NCBI GenBank assembly: GCA_014360195.1
Contig: JACIXY010000012.1
Location: 22,501 to 74,886, forward strand
DNA: 52,386 nt
DNA from: Bacillota bacterium
Lineage (GTDB): Bacteria; Bacillota; SHA-98; UBA4971
Direction: 5' to 3'
Shown one piece after another: positions 11,347 through 19,083 of the stretch (position 1 is its first letter; every line of letters starts with the position of its first letter). Made by a program: the position numbers and the translations under genes. A model generated the notes under the pieces. It had not been told where the DNA came from and ran no database searches. It was given only the letters and a program-made list of their open reading frames with translations.

Positions 11347-11626
11347 CGCCGGCATCCCCCGCAACCTCGAAGGCCCGTTGCACCTGCTCCTCTCGACCCT
11401 CCAGGCGCGCCGCGCCAGCCACGAACGTTACGGCCACGACGTCACCAGGGCGCAGCTTCCTGCCGCGGCGCAGCTCCTGCCGGCCGTTCACCGTAACCCG
11501 CCCGTCCTGGACCAAAGCCTTGGCTTGTCCGCCGGTGGGGGCCACTCCAGCCCATTTGAGAAACTGGTCGAGCCTGATGTCGGGGCTTGTGATACAGACT
11601 TTCACGGGCTTCTCGGCGGTCGTCAT
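11336..11626 (-). CDS. yaaA: S4 domain RNA-binding protein YaaA
   Basis: This 96-residue protein is a single S4 domain (IRLDQFLKWAGVAPTGGQAKALVQDG, here described as residues about 17-45, followed by VNG and RRGRKLRPGD). It is the dnaN-recF intergenic S4 protein of Bacillota, which associates with the 50S ribosomal subunit. Its ATG overlaps the dnaN stop as ATGA, and its 3' end overlaps recF. Position alone is diagnostic, because the gene order dnaN-yaaA-recF is widely kept. Confidence 0.9.
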   Translation of the reverse strand: MTTAEKPVKVCITSPDIRLDQFLKWAGVAPTGGQAKALVQDGRVTVNGRQELRRGRKLRPGDVVAVTFVAGAARLEGREEQVQRAFEVAGDAGDGA

Positions 11627-12819
11627 GCGTTTACCGTCACCGGCATTATGAGGTACAGGTAGTCCGTGGCCTGGTCCTGAGCCTGTCTGAGCACCACCGG
11701 GCTTACCGGGCCTGTGACTTCGAGGGTAAGCTCCTCGTCGCCCACGGCGCGCAGGACGTCCAGGAGGTAACGGGACCGTAGGGCTGTCTCGCCAGTCTCG
11801 CCTTCGGTCGCCGTAACCCCCACCTCCTCGAAGGCCATGCCGACGTCGGGGGCGTTCGCGCTGATGGTCAGGGTCTCTCCGCCGTACCCCAGCTTCACCG
11901 TGCCGAACTCGTCCTTGCCAAGGACGGCCACGCGCTCGACTGCCTCCAGAAGCCTCGCCCTATCCACCACCATTCGGCTCTTCCAGGTCTTGGGGATCAC
12001 CCGCTCGTAGTTCGGAAACTGGCCGTCAATGAGGCGGCTCACGATGGTCGTCTTGCAGCACTTGAAACCCACCTGGTTCGCCGAGGCATAGATCTCCACT
12101 TCGCCACTCTCGCTCTGGACTATCCTTCCGACCTCGGCAAAGGCCCTCGCCGGGACGATCATCTGCCTTACCCCCGACTCATTAGGGCTGCTTTTCTCGC
12201 GGTCCACCGTCACCTTCCGGAGCGCGAGCCTGAACGTGTCCGTGGCCACCAGCCTTGCCTCGCCTCCGTCAAGCGACACGAGCACGCCGGTCAGGAACGG
12301 ACGGTTCTCGTCAGTGGCGGCTGCAAATGCGGTCTGCTTCACGAATTCAGCAAGGTCCTTGCCCGGGACCGTCCACCACACGTCCCCCTGCACCTGGGGG
12401 AAGAGCGGAAACTCGGCCGGCTCCATGGAATTGATGCTGTACACTGCCTTCCCGCTGGAGATGGTAGCGACTCGCCTGCCTGGGTCGAACTCGATTTTGA
12501 CCTCTTTGTCGGGCAGGCGTCTTACTATCTCCCCGAGGTACCGGGCGGGAAGCACCATCGCAGCCTGGGCTGTGGCGCTGACGGGCATGTATGTCTCCAC
12601 GGAAAGCTCGAGGTCCGTTCCCACGAGGCGGAGGCCGGCGGGTGTGGTCTCGATGAGCACGCCCGAGAGGATCGGCAAAGTTGTTCTGGACGATACAGCA
12701 CGTTGCACCGTGGCAACACTCGTAGCTAGATCGTCCCGATCACACGAAAGATGGACCGGGGCTTCTGCAGGATTCTCTGTTTCCATACCTGTTTGGCCAA
12801 GCGTCTCAAGCCTATCCAC
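11623..12819 (-). CDS. dnaN: DNA polymerase III beta sliding clamp
   Basis: The beta clamp is a ring-shaped dimer that holds the polymerase on DNA. The 398-residue protein has three tandem clamp domains; recognisable segments are LSCDRDDLATSVATVQRAV near the start, TTLPILSGVLIE, LPARYLGEIVRRLPD, FLTGVLVSLDGGEARLVATDTFRLA, and the C-terminal LIMPVTVNA, which matches the usual LIMP(M/V) ending. The start is GTG 12819, with GAGGGGGA about 10 nt upstream; ATG 12786 is an alternative with a poorer ribosome binding site. The GTG-proximal bases also form a DnaA-box-like GTGGATAGG, so the gene begins at the edge of the origin. Confidence 0.97.
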   Translation of the reverse strand: MDRLETLGQTGMETENPAEAPVHLSCDRDDLATSVATVQRAVSSRTTLPILSGVLIETTPAGLRLVGTDLELSVETYMPVSATAQAAMVLPARYLGEIVRRLPDKEVKIEFDPGRRVATISSGKAVYSINSMEPAEFPLFPQVQGDVWWTVPGKDLAEFVKQTAFAAATDENRPFLTGVLVSLDGGEARLVATDTFRLALRKVTVDREKSSPNESGVRQMIVPARAFAEVGRIVQSESGEVEIYASANQVGFKCCKTTIVSRLIDGQFPNYERVIPKTWKSRMVVDRARLLEAVERVAVLGKDEFGTVKLGYGGETLTISANAPDVGMAFEEVGVTATEGETGETALRSRYLLDVLRAVGDEELTLEVTGPVSPVVLRQAQDQATDYLYLIMPVTVNA

Positions 12820-12894
12820 GCTTCTCAGGTCCCCCTCTCACTGTCGAACTTGAACGCGAGAGCCTTGCTGGCGATCGACGATCCTGTCATGCAG

Positions 12895-13127
12895 TTTTCC
12901 ACAGGGTTGTACTCCGGATCATGTTTCTTGTACATGTACAGCTTTCTAGTACCAGTAGTAGGGCCTGTGGATTTGTGGATAAACCCTGCACTGCCTTAGG
13001 GCGCGTGGGCTTTCGGTGTGGACAAACCTGTGGATTTTCGTCATGGCTTGTCCACATTATACACAAACCAGGACGATTCGACACACTGCCCACAGGAAAT
13101 CCACAGGTTATAAAGAGTTTATCCACA
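12895..13127. other. oriC: oriC, downstream DnaA-box cluster between dnaA and dnaN
   Basis: At least seven DnaA boxes lie here. Perfect TTATCCACA boxes are at 12974-12982 (minus) and 13119-13127 (plus). One-mismatch or near boxes are at 12895-12903, 13017-13025, 13029-13037, 13048-13056 and 13097-13105. The half-box at 12966-12973 adjoins the perfect minus box. In Bacillus the DNA-unwinding element lies in this same dnaA-dnaN gap. No gene is present. Confidence 0.85.
12943..12982 (-). other. Basal origin unwinding site: paired DnaA boxes, GC spacer and DnaA-trios
   Basis: Reading the minus strand from 12982: TTATCCACA, directly followed by AATCCACA, then the GC linker GGCCC (12965-12961), then TACTACTGGTACTAGAAA (12960-12943), six triplets with A at the middle position in most. 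This order and orientation, boxes then GC linker then trios running toward dnaN, is that of the unwinding system defined in Bacillus subtilis, where DnaA loads on the trios as single-stranded DNA. The match is by pattern; strand opening here is inferred. Confidence 0.75.
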
Positions 13128-13173
13128 GGAAGTGCACGGCGGGCCCTGGCCCCAGCGCCGACATGAGTCAAGG

Positions 13174-14526
13174 TCAGGTCATCTCCTTCAACCGGGCGAT
13201 GATGGTGCGGATGGCGCCCGCAAGGGCCTCGTCCTCCTCCATATCCGCGCGTATTTTCGAGCAGGCGTGGAGGACCGTGGTGTGATCCCTCCCGCCGAAG
13301 GCAAAGCCGATTGTGGGGAGCGATTCCTCCGTAAGCTCTCGACATAGATACATGGCGACCTGGCGGGGGTAGGAGATGGTCCTGGTTCGCTTCTTTGCTT
13401 TCATCTCGTCGGGAGGGATCTGGTAGAACTCCGCGACTGCCTGCTGTATGTGGTAGATCGAGACCTGTTTCGGCCTCTCGGACGGAATCATGTCTTTCAG
13501 GCATTCCGCCGCGGTGGCAACGGTGACGGGGCGGTTGTGTATGGAACAATGGGCCGCCACACGCGTGAGAGCACCCTCGAGCTCGCGGATGTTGGAGCGG
13601 ATCTGGTTCGCGATGTACGCGAGCACCTCGAGCGGCATATCGAGCTGCTCGAGCTGAGCCTTCTTCTTGAGAATCGCTATCCGGGTCTCGAGGTCAGGCG
13701 CCTGGATGTCGGAGATGAGACCCCACTCGAAGCGGGACCTGAGCCTGTCCTCGAGGGTGGGGATCTCCTTCGGGGGGCGGTCGCTGGATATTACGATCTG
13801 CTTGCCCGCCTCGTGCAGCGTGTTAAAGGTATGGAAGAACTCCTCCTGGGTACGCTCCTTCTGCGCCAGGAACTGCACGTCGTCGATGAGGAGGACGTCC
13901 ACGTTGCGGTACCGTTCCCGGAATTCCACGGTCTTGTCGTCCCGGATCGCATTGATGAGGTCGTTTGTGAATTTCTCGCAAGGAGCGTAAACCACTCGCG
14001 TTGACGGGCTATGCTGAAGCACAAAGTGGCCGATGGCTTGCATCAAGTGGGTCTTCCCAAGACCCACGCCTCCATAGATAAACAGGGGGTTGTATGCCCT
14101 GCCGGGCGCCTCGGCAACGGCGAGGCACGCTGCGTGGGCGAACCTGTTGCTGTTTCCCACGACGAAGGTATCGAACGTATACTTAGGATTCAGCCGGGTT
14201 GTGTACAGCTCATCGCCCATGAGCGATCCCATGTGAGCAGAGTCGTCCGCTCCCAGGTCATCCGGCGCCTCAGACGGCACGGAGCACACGAAGGACACGT
14301 CCAGGTCCATGTCTGTAAGGGCTTTGAGAGTGCGGCGAATAGGCTGGCGGTAGTTGTCCGTTAGAAATTTCCGCCCAATGTCATGCAAGGTCCGCACTAC
14401 CAGCGTGTTCCCGTTGATGGCGACACCCTCGGTCCCGCGAAGCCACGTCTCGAAACTGGGCTTCGGTATCTGCCCTTGCATCACCTCGAGGACCTTGGCC
14501 CAGAGCGTATCTGCACGTTCAAGCAT
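13174..14526 (-). CDS. dnaA: Chromosomal replication initiator DnaA
   Basis: DnaA binds the boxes on both sides of its gene and opens the origin. The 450 residues have domain I (1-80, with FETWLRG at 25-31), a short acidic linker, the AAA+ domain with Walker A GGVGLGKTH at 152-160 and Walker B LLIDDVQFL, sensor motifs, and domain IV with the box-reading GRDHTTVLHACSKI near the end. The start is ATG 14526, with a GGGGGT about 9 nt and a GGAG very close upstream. It lies 46 bp downstream of the ATPase-winged-helix gene on the same strand, which is not the classical arrangement where dnaA heads the operon. It is probably co-transcribed with that gene and autoregulated through the upstream boxes. 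Confidence 0.98.
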   Translation of the reverse strand: MLERADTLWAKVLEVMQGQIPKPSFETWLRGTEGVAINGNTLVVRTLHDIGRKFLTDNYRQPIRRTLKALTDMDLDVSFVCSVPSEAPDDLGADDSAHMGSLMGDELYTTRLNPKYTFDTFVVGNSNRFAHAACLAVAEAPGRAYNPLFIYGGVGLGKTHLMQAIGHFVLQHSPSTRVVYAPCEKFTNDLINAIRDDKTVEFRERYRNVDVLLIDDVQFLAQKERTQEEFFHTFNTLHEAGKQIVISSDRPPKEIPTLEDRLRSRFEWGLISDIQAPDLETRIAILKKKAQLEQLDMPLEVLAYIANQIRSNIRELEGALTRVAAHCSIHNRPVTVATAAECLKDMIPSERPKQVSIYHIQQAVAEFYQIPPDEMKAKKRTRTISYPRQVAMYLCRELTEESLPTIGFAFGGRDHTTVLHACSKIRADMEEDEALAGAIRTIIARLKEMT

Positions 14527-14572
14527 AGCTCCTTACCCCCTGAAAGAAGGCTCAGCTTTACTCTCCAGCAAG

Positions 14573-15523
14573 TCATCTTGCCAGGCGAGCGAGGTAAGTC
14601 ATACCCCGCGGAGTGAGGCGGCGTTTGCCACTCCCATCTGCCGGCTCAACGAGCCCGTGCTCCTCGAGGGAGACGAGATCACGGTAAGCCGTGCTGAGGC
14701 TTATATCGAGCTCTTTCACAATGGTGGATGGTCCGGCCTCACCCTTTTCAGCTAGGACCCGGAAAACCTTTCGCTGCCGCTCTGAAAGGATTGCATCAAG
14801 CTTTTCAAAGGCGCTTTTCTGCTCGTCAGTTTCTGAAATAAAGAGGTCATCATTCCCACCACCTTTCCGGGAGCCCGCGAAAACTTCCGGATTGGCCTCA
14901 TGGAAACGAGATTCCGCCCCTCTATCTCTGCCGGTGACGTTTTCGGAAACCCCTGGTGCCGTTTCGCCAGACCTGGAAATGGAGGAAAGTGTCACCACGC
15001 ACCCACGGTGCAGGTTGTCTTCGATGGAAACAAAGCCTCCGATCGCCCGCATCGAGTCGCGGACAATAGGAAGACCCGAGCCCACCCCGCGGATTATCTT
15101 GCGCATCTCGGTGGTGGCTGTAGTGAAACCAGGAAGGAATGCCTTCTCCTTCTCAATTATCCCAGGGCCCTGGTCTGAGACCCTAATAGTATTGCCGTCA
15201 GGCAGGATGCTTATGACCGCGTCCTGAAAATCGGCGTGGAGGAGGTTTTCCACGATCTCCTTGATGGCCACGTACGGGAGCCTTCCTCCCTTTTCATGGG
15301 CGAAAGAATACGTCTTCGAGGCGATCTCGTTCAGAAGCTCGGCGCAGTCCCTGCCTCGGATGTCAACGATTCTCGGCACGGTGCTCAGGGAGTCGTACAC
15401 GGCTATACGCACCTCGCGCTCCCACTGCCTCCCGCGCTGGGGTGAGTGATCGCCAGAGGAAGAGGGCTGGTCGAGGCGGCCCTGAAAGCCTCTGCGAAAG
15501 AGCCGTGAAAAGACGCCTGGCAT
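14573..15523 (-). CDS. GHKL ATPase domain protein with C-terminal winged helix, adjacent to dnaA
   Basis: The protein (316 residues from ATG 15523) joins an ATP-binding GHKL domain to a DNA-binding HTH. The ATPase part has the N box EIVENLLHA, the G1 box VSDQGPGI and the G2-like RGVGSGLPIV, close to serine/histidine kinases of the SpoIIAB or HATPase_c type. No phospho-acceptor His domain precedes it, and there is no membrane segment. The last 80 residues (SERQRKVFRVLAEKG, then STIVKELDISLSTAYRDLVSLEEHGLV) form a winged helix of the ArsR/MarR-like kind. I prefer ATG 15523 over ATG 15625, because the longer form would encode DnaA boxes as protein. It lies between the upstream oriC boxes and dnaA and reads into dnaA. 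A role in sensing nucleotide state or controlling dnaA is inferred only. Confidence 0.75.
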   Translation of the reverse strand: MPGVFSRLFRRGFQGRLDQPSSSGDHSPQRGRQWEREVRIAVYDSLSTVPRIVDIRGRDCAELLNEIASKTYSFAHEKGGRLPYVAIKEIVENLLHADFQDAVISILPDGNTIRVSDQGPGIIEKEKAFLPGFTTATTEMRKIIRGVGSGLPIVRDSMRAIGGFVSIEDNLHRGCVVTLSSISRSGETAPGVSENVTGRDRGAESRFHEANPEVFAGSRKGGGNDDLFISETDEQKSAFEKLDAILSERQRKVFRVLAEKGEAGPSTIVKELDISLSTAYRDLVSLEEHGLVEPADGSGKRRLTPRGMTYLARLAR

Positions 15524-15548
15524 ACTGTGGCCCGCCTTTCGGCCGGAG

Positions 15549-15811
15549 TTTTCCACAGAGTTTTCCACAGCTGTGAAAAACTCTGTGGGAAGGGAACGTG
15601 CACAGGAAATCCATAGGTTGTCCACAAGTTATCCACAGAAACTGTGGATAACATCGGCAGAGGCAACAGAGGGGTTTCCACTACTGAAATGGCGCCTAGC
15701 TGGCCCTTCGCGATATCCACAGGCGCTTCCGGAAACCATCGAAAGCCTTGTGGCGCCGGGGCCCCAAACATCAACAGGTTACCCACAGAGTTATCCACAG
15801 GCTGTGAATAA
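15549..15811. other. oriC: oriC, upstream DnaA-box cluster
   Basis: Perfect TTATCCACA boxes occur at 15629-15637 (plus), 15643-15651 (minus) and 15791-15799 (plus). Near matches are TTTTCCACA at 15549-15557 and 15561-15569, TTGTCCACA at 15618-15626, ATATCCACA at 15713-15721, TTACCCACA at 15779-15787, and TTATTCACA on the minus strand at 15803-15811. This is the counterpart of the incA/incB regions upstream of dnaA in Bacillus. Together with the dnaA-dnaN cluster it makes a bipartite origin, and gene orientation flips here. Confidence 0.85.
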
Positions 15812-15904
15812 CTCTGTGCGGAACTGGGAACTCTATACTTCTGACCAGGCGACGTGGAAAGTCTGGAAAAACCTCCGAAACCATATTAGCAGAGCTTTTC
15901 CAGT

Positions 15905-16113
15905 GTGGCAAGGGGCGGGGCGGTGAGAAGAAGGGGGTATGGGAAGGCGTGGGAAAGCGCGGGGGAGCGTGAGAGAGTCATGGAAGGAAAGGCGCGGGTT
16001 AGGGAAAGCACGGCGAAAAGGCCGCGCGGAAAGCGGGACATGATGAGAGGAGAGCTTGGAGAGTGTTGTTGGGGGCATTGCTGGGGTGGGTAGGTAGGGT
16101 AGGGTAGGGGTGA
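15905..16113 (+). other. G-rich polypurine tract with G-quadruplex motif next to oriC
   Basis: For about 200 bp the plus strand is dominated by G and A with few C. It ends in GGG runs separated by TA-type loops at 16083-16110 (GGGG-T-GGG-TAGGTA-GGG-TA-GGG-TA-GGGG), which meets the usual G-quadruplex pattern of four or more G3 runs with loops under eight. No coding frame is convincing. The tract lies between the upstream DnaA boxes and the rpmH promoter. Confidence 0.7.
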
Positions 16114-16306
16114 AAGGGTCGTGACGCGGCGGAGCGGAGGCGGCAAGACGCTCCGGGATGCGGGGTCCATTGCAGCGAGTCCGAGGCCGCGAGATGGCGT
16201 CAGAGGGTGGCACATCGAGGAATGGGGCGAACGATCACGGAAGGCTGGCGAAGGTGACGTGACGTTGTCAGGAAACGTGGATTCGCGCCGGCGACGCGGG
16301 CCGCAC

Positions 16307-16335
16307 TTGACATGCAGGAAGGCGTTGGCTATAAT
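16307..16335 (+). promoter_or_regulatory. Consensus sigma-A promoter for rpmH-rnpA
   Basis: TTGACA at 16307-16312 and TATAAT at 16330-16335 are both exact consensus with a 17-nt spacer. The promoter lies about 50 nt before rpmH and should be very strong, as expected for a ribosomal protein gene beside the origin. Confidence 0.93.
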
Positions 16336-16392
16336 TTGGCTAGCGTACACACGCCATGGAACGGGTAAGACGCAGGAGGCGCGCGGAGAGAT

Positions 16393-16527
16393 ATGAAGCG
16401 AACTTATCAGCCCAAGGTCAGGCGGCGTAGCAAGGTTCACGGTTTCATGAAGAGAATGGCGACAAGGAGCGGGCGCCTTGTGCTGAAGAGGAGACGTGCC
16501 AAGGGTAGAAAGCGCCTGTCCGCATGA
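16393..16527 (+). CDS. rpmH: 50S ribosomal protein L34
   Basis: This 44-residue gene encodes the highly basic L34 protein of the large subunit: it begins [18 protein letters not shown], continues [17 protein letters not shown] and ends KGRKRLSA, which is the family from end to end. GGAGAGAT sits directly before the ATG. It is the first gene of the rpmH-rnpA-yidD-yidC-jag run and is driven by the consensus promoter at 16307-16335. It is easily missed by automated calling because of its size. Confidence 0.97.
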   Translation: MKRTYQPKVRRRSKVHGFMKRMATRSGRLVLKRRRAKGRKRLSA

Positions 16528-16566
16528 GGTGAAAGCGCGGGCCGTGGGATCTGCGGGGTGCGGTGG

Positions 16567-16920
16567 ATGCCGAAAAGCGAGCGGCTGCGCAAGAGCAGGG
16601 ATTTCGCGAGGGTTTTCGAGCACGGAAAGTCCCTTCCGGGCAGCCGGGTTGTAGTGTACTACATTGAAAACGGCCTGCCGTTCAACCGCGTTGGGGTCGC
16701 TGTAAGCAAGCGTCTTGGCGGAGCGGTTGAGAGGAACCGCCTGAAAAGGATCGTGAGAGAAGCCTATCGGGCGAGCGAGGCGGCACTTCGAGAGGGCCTG
16801 GACCTTGTGCTACTACCCAGGTCGAAAGCGAAGACCGCCTCTTTTCAAGAGGTGAAAGAAGAGCTTCTCGGCCTTCTTTCAGAATGTTCGGCCTTGCGAA
16901 AGGGCGACGGTGAAAAGTGA
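16567..16920 (+). CDS. rnpA: Ribonuclease P protein component
   Basis: RnpA is the basic protein cofactor of RNase P, which removes tRNA 5' leaders. The 117-residue product has the expected [19 protein letters not shown] start, the RNR signature region [20 protein letters not shown], and the later hydrophobic LDLVLLPRS strand. I chose ATG 16567 with GGGGTG about 8 nt upstream; GTG 16558 in the same frame has the G-run immediately next to it and is less likely. It follows rpmH by 39 bp, and its stop overlaps the start of yidD. Confidence 0.93.
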   Translation: MPKSERLRKSRDFARVFEHGKSLPGSRVVVYYIENGLPFNRVGVAVSKRLGGAVERNRLKRIVREAYRASEAALREGLDLVLLPRSKAKTASFQEVKEELLGLLSECSALRKGDGEK

Positions 16921-17207
16921 AAGACGTGCGCGGAAAAGGAGGGTCAGCCTGGCGTAGCGCCTGGCGCAGCGCGCGGGAAATGGCGTCCGGAGCCGCCAGG
17001 GACATGACTCTCCTGTGTATCTGGTTTTACAGGAGGTTCCTCTCGCAGCTGAAGGCCAGGCCCACGTGTAGGTTCTACCCCACGTGCTCGGCGTACGCGT
17101 ACGAGGCCATACGGAAACACGGCGTCTTCAGGGGCGGCTATCTCGCGGCAAGGCGGATCGTAAAGTGCCATCCATTCCATCCCGGAGGGTACGACCCGGT
17201 CCCGTAG
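16917..17207 (+). CDS. yidD: Membrane protein insertion efficiency factor YidD
   Basis: YidD is a small membrane-associated helper for membrane protein insertion. The 96 residues contain the conserved [29 protein letters not shown] region with its Cys pair, then [24 protein letters not shown], the family's C-terminus. The GTG start overlaps the rnpA stop as GTGA. The first 25 residues are variable, so an internal start near residue 23 or 30 is possible. Confidence 0.93.
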   Translation: MKDVRGKGGSAWRSAWRSAREMASGAARDMTLLCIWFYRRFLSQLKARPTCRFYPTCSAYAYEAIRKHGVFRGGYLAARRIVKCHPFHPGGYDPVP

Positions 17208-17246
17208 GCAAAACGGGGATGGAGAAGCGACGGGAGGGTGCTTGTA

Positions 17247-17948
17247 TTGACTCTCACAGGCATTATCAACTCCATAGTTCATTTCCTCCGGGATGTGACA
17301 GGAAGCGATGGGCTGGCTATCATCGCCCTGACCATTCTGCTGAAGGTGGTCACGTACCCCCTCACGGTCAAGCAGACCAGGGCCATGGAAGAGATGAAGC
17401 TCCTCCAGCCAAAGGTGAAGGAAATACAGGAGAAGTACAGGTCGCAGCCGGAGGAGATGCAGAAGAGGGTGATGGAGCTCTACCGGGAGCACAAGGTGAA
17501 CCCTCTGGGTGGCTGCTGGCCGACCCTCATCCAGCTGCCGATCATCTGGGCCCTCTTCACTGCACTCAGAAGCTATCCATTTGAGCAGCGGTTTCTCTGG
17601 ATGCCGAACCTTGGCAAGCCCGACGTGATCCTCGCCGTGCTCGCCGGGGTGGCCACATACCTGCAATCGGCGATGATGAGCACAGACCCGAGCCAGAAGA
17701 TGATGAACCTTATAATGCCTGCGTTCATCATCTGGATTAGCTTGAGCTTTCCCGCCGGCGTCACTCTGTACTGGGTAGTCACCACACTCCTCGCCGCAGT
17801 GCAGCAGTGGTGGATGGGAAGGCAGGTTGCGCGGACAGGGCTTGTCGTTGAGACGGTGACGCGCCCGAGGAAAGGGAGCGTTCCGAAGGCTGTGATATCA
17901 CAGCCGCAGGAAGCAGAGGGGGAGTCCGGGCATGGCACAAAGCGTTGA
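17247..17948 (+). CDS. yidC: Membrane protein insertase YidC/SpoIIIJ
   Basis: YidC inserts proteins such as ATP synthase subunits into the membrane; the Bacillota paralogue SpoIIIJ also serves sporulation. The protein has an N-terminal membrane segment, then the cytoplasmic PLTVKQTRAMEEMKLLQPKV region with the groove-facing basic residue, the PLGGCWPTLIQLPIIWALF segment, and two more membrane segments ending at SFPAGVTLYWVVTTLLAAVQQWW. The start is ambiguous: TTG 17247 has GGGAGG 9 nt upstream, while GTG 17238 in the same frame abuts it, so I prefer TTG. The gene lacks the large periplasmic domain of Gram-negative YidC. Its 3' end overlaps jag by 17 bp. Confidence 0.94.
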   Translation: MTLTGIINSIVHFLRDVTGSDGLAIIALTILLKVVTYPLTVKQTRAMEEMKLLQPKVKEIQEKYRSQPEEMQKRVMELYREHKVNPLGGCWPTLIQLPIIWALFTALRSYPFEQRFLWMPNLGKPDVILAVLAGVATYLQSAMMSTDPSQKMMNLIMPAFIIWISLSFPAGVTLYWVVTTLLAAVQQWWMGRQVARTGLVVETVTRPRKGSVPKAVISQPQEAEGESGHGTKR

Positions 17949-18600
17949 GAAGACCGGGAGGACGGTTGAGGAGGCGGTCCAGGAAGCCCTCGAGGCGCTA
18001 GGCCTGACCCGCGACAAGGTGGAGGTCGAAGTGCTTGAAGAGCCTGCAAGGGGCATCCTTGGGCTGGTGGGGCAGAGGCCTGCGCGTGTCAGGGTGACGG
18101 CCAGGGCCGATATGGTTGACGTGGCGGAGAAGGCCAGGGAATTCCTGAAGGAATTGCTGGCGCATATGGGATTCGCCGGTGTCTCCGTGAACGCCCGGGA
18201 AGTCGATGGGGTACTGCGGCTCGAGGTGGAGGGAAAGGGCCTCGGGGGCCTCATCGGGAGGCGCGGCGCCACGCTCGACGCCCTGCAGTACCTTGTAAAT
18301 CTCGTGGCCGGGCGGTACGCGCGGGTCGCTAGCCGTGGTACGGGGGACCAGGAGGATCGGCTCCGGATAATCGTGGATGCCGAGGGATATCGGGAGAAGA
18401 GGGCGCGATCTTTGGAAAGACTGGCCCTGGCGGTCGCGGAGCGGGTGCGCAGGGAGGGCAGAAAGGCCACCCTTGAGCCCATGAACCCCATGGAGCGGCG
18501 CATAGTTCACCTGGCTATCCAGGGCTGCGAGGGAGTTACGTCATTTAGCGAGGGGGAGGAGCCCTACAGGCGGGTTGTGATAGCTCCTCTAAAGAAGTGA
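17932..18600 (+). CDS. jag: RNA-binding protein KhpB/Jag
   Basis: Jag (also KhpB or EloR) is an RNA-binding protein linked to cell elongation control in Bacillota. The 222 residues have three domains: Jag-N at about 5-55, a KH domain with the GKGLGGLIGRRGATLDALQYL segment in the middle, and a C-terminal R3H domain with EPMNPMERRIVHLAIQ. The ATG lies inside the 3' end of yidC, so the two are translationally coupled, as in the Bacillus spoIIIJ-jag pair. Confidence 0.95.
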   Translation: MAQSVEKTGRTVEEAVQEALEALGLTRDKVEVEVLEEPARGILGLVGQRPARVRVTARADMVDVAEKAREFLKELLAHMGFAGVSVNAREVDGVLRLEVEGKGLGGLIGRRGATLDALQYLVNLVAGRYARVASRGTGDQEDRLRIIVDAEGYREKRARSLERLALAVAERVRREGRKATLEPMNPMERRIVHLAIQGCEGVTSFSEGEEPYRRVVIAPLKK

Positions 18601-18806
18601 CGTGACGAGCGCCCCTGGGGCGCAAGGTGTACGTGTGGCTGGCAAGCGCCTGTGGAAGTGGAACCCGGGCGGCGGGCGGGGCCCGCGGAGCAGGCGAAGG
18701 CCTTGCAAAAGGCCGGCAGAGACGAAGTCAGGGAGGGTCAGGTTTGAGCAGTGCGTGTCTTCGCGGCACGCATTTTAAATTGGTGGCGCTGTGGCGGAGC
18801 AGGGGC
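18601..18806. other. Intergenic region between jag and a short repeat
   Basis: No convincing gene is seen. It holds the small palindrome GCGCCCCTGGGGCGC just after jag, without a T-run, and a second hairpin AAGGCCTTGCAAAAGGCC near 18700. Confidence 0.4.
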
Positions 18807-18922
18807 CTACGAAGCGAGGGCGCACAAATACTCCGGAACTTCTCGGAGGGATTGCCGGTAACTCAAAGAGAGAGTGCAACACCGGCAACCCTAACACCCT
18901 CAAGAAAAGTGACGAGAACTTA
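18807..18922 (+). repeat. Short-type palindromic repeat element
   Basis: It shares GAGGG-GCAC-AAAT-CTCC at the left, the central TTGCCGGTAACTCAA...GAGAGAGTGCAACACCGGCAAC, and a weak CTTA right end with the copy at 27842-27967. The internal arms TTGCCGGT and ACCGGCAA are inverted. The element fills the gap between jag and mnmE. Confidence 0.65.
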
Positions 18923-19083
18923 TGGCGCCATACTTAGAGGATCCGGCCTCCCCTCAACTCTCCCAATTCTGCCAGCGAGTTCCGGTCGCCGATGGCTACG
19001 GTTGCCAGCGCCCGGGCGGTCGAGCGTTGAAGGTTGGGCAGGCCCGAACGCCAAAGCTGACGCGAGGCAGGGAAAGAGTCTAC

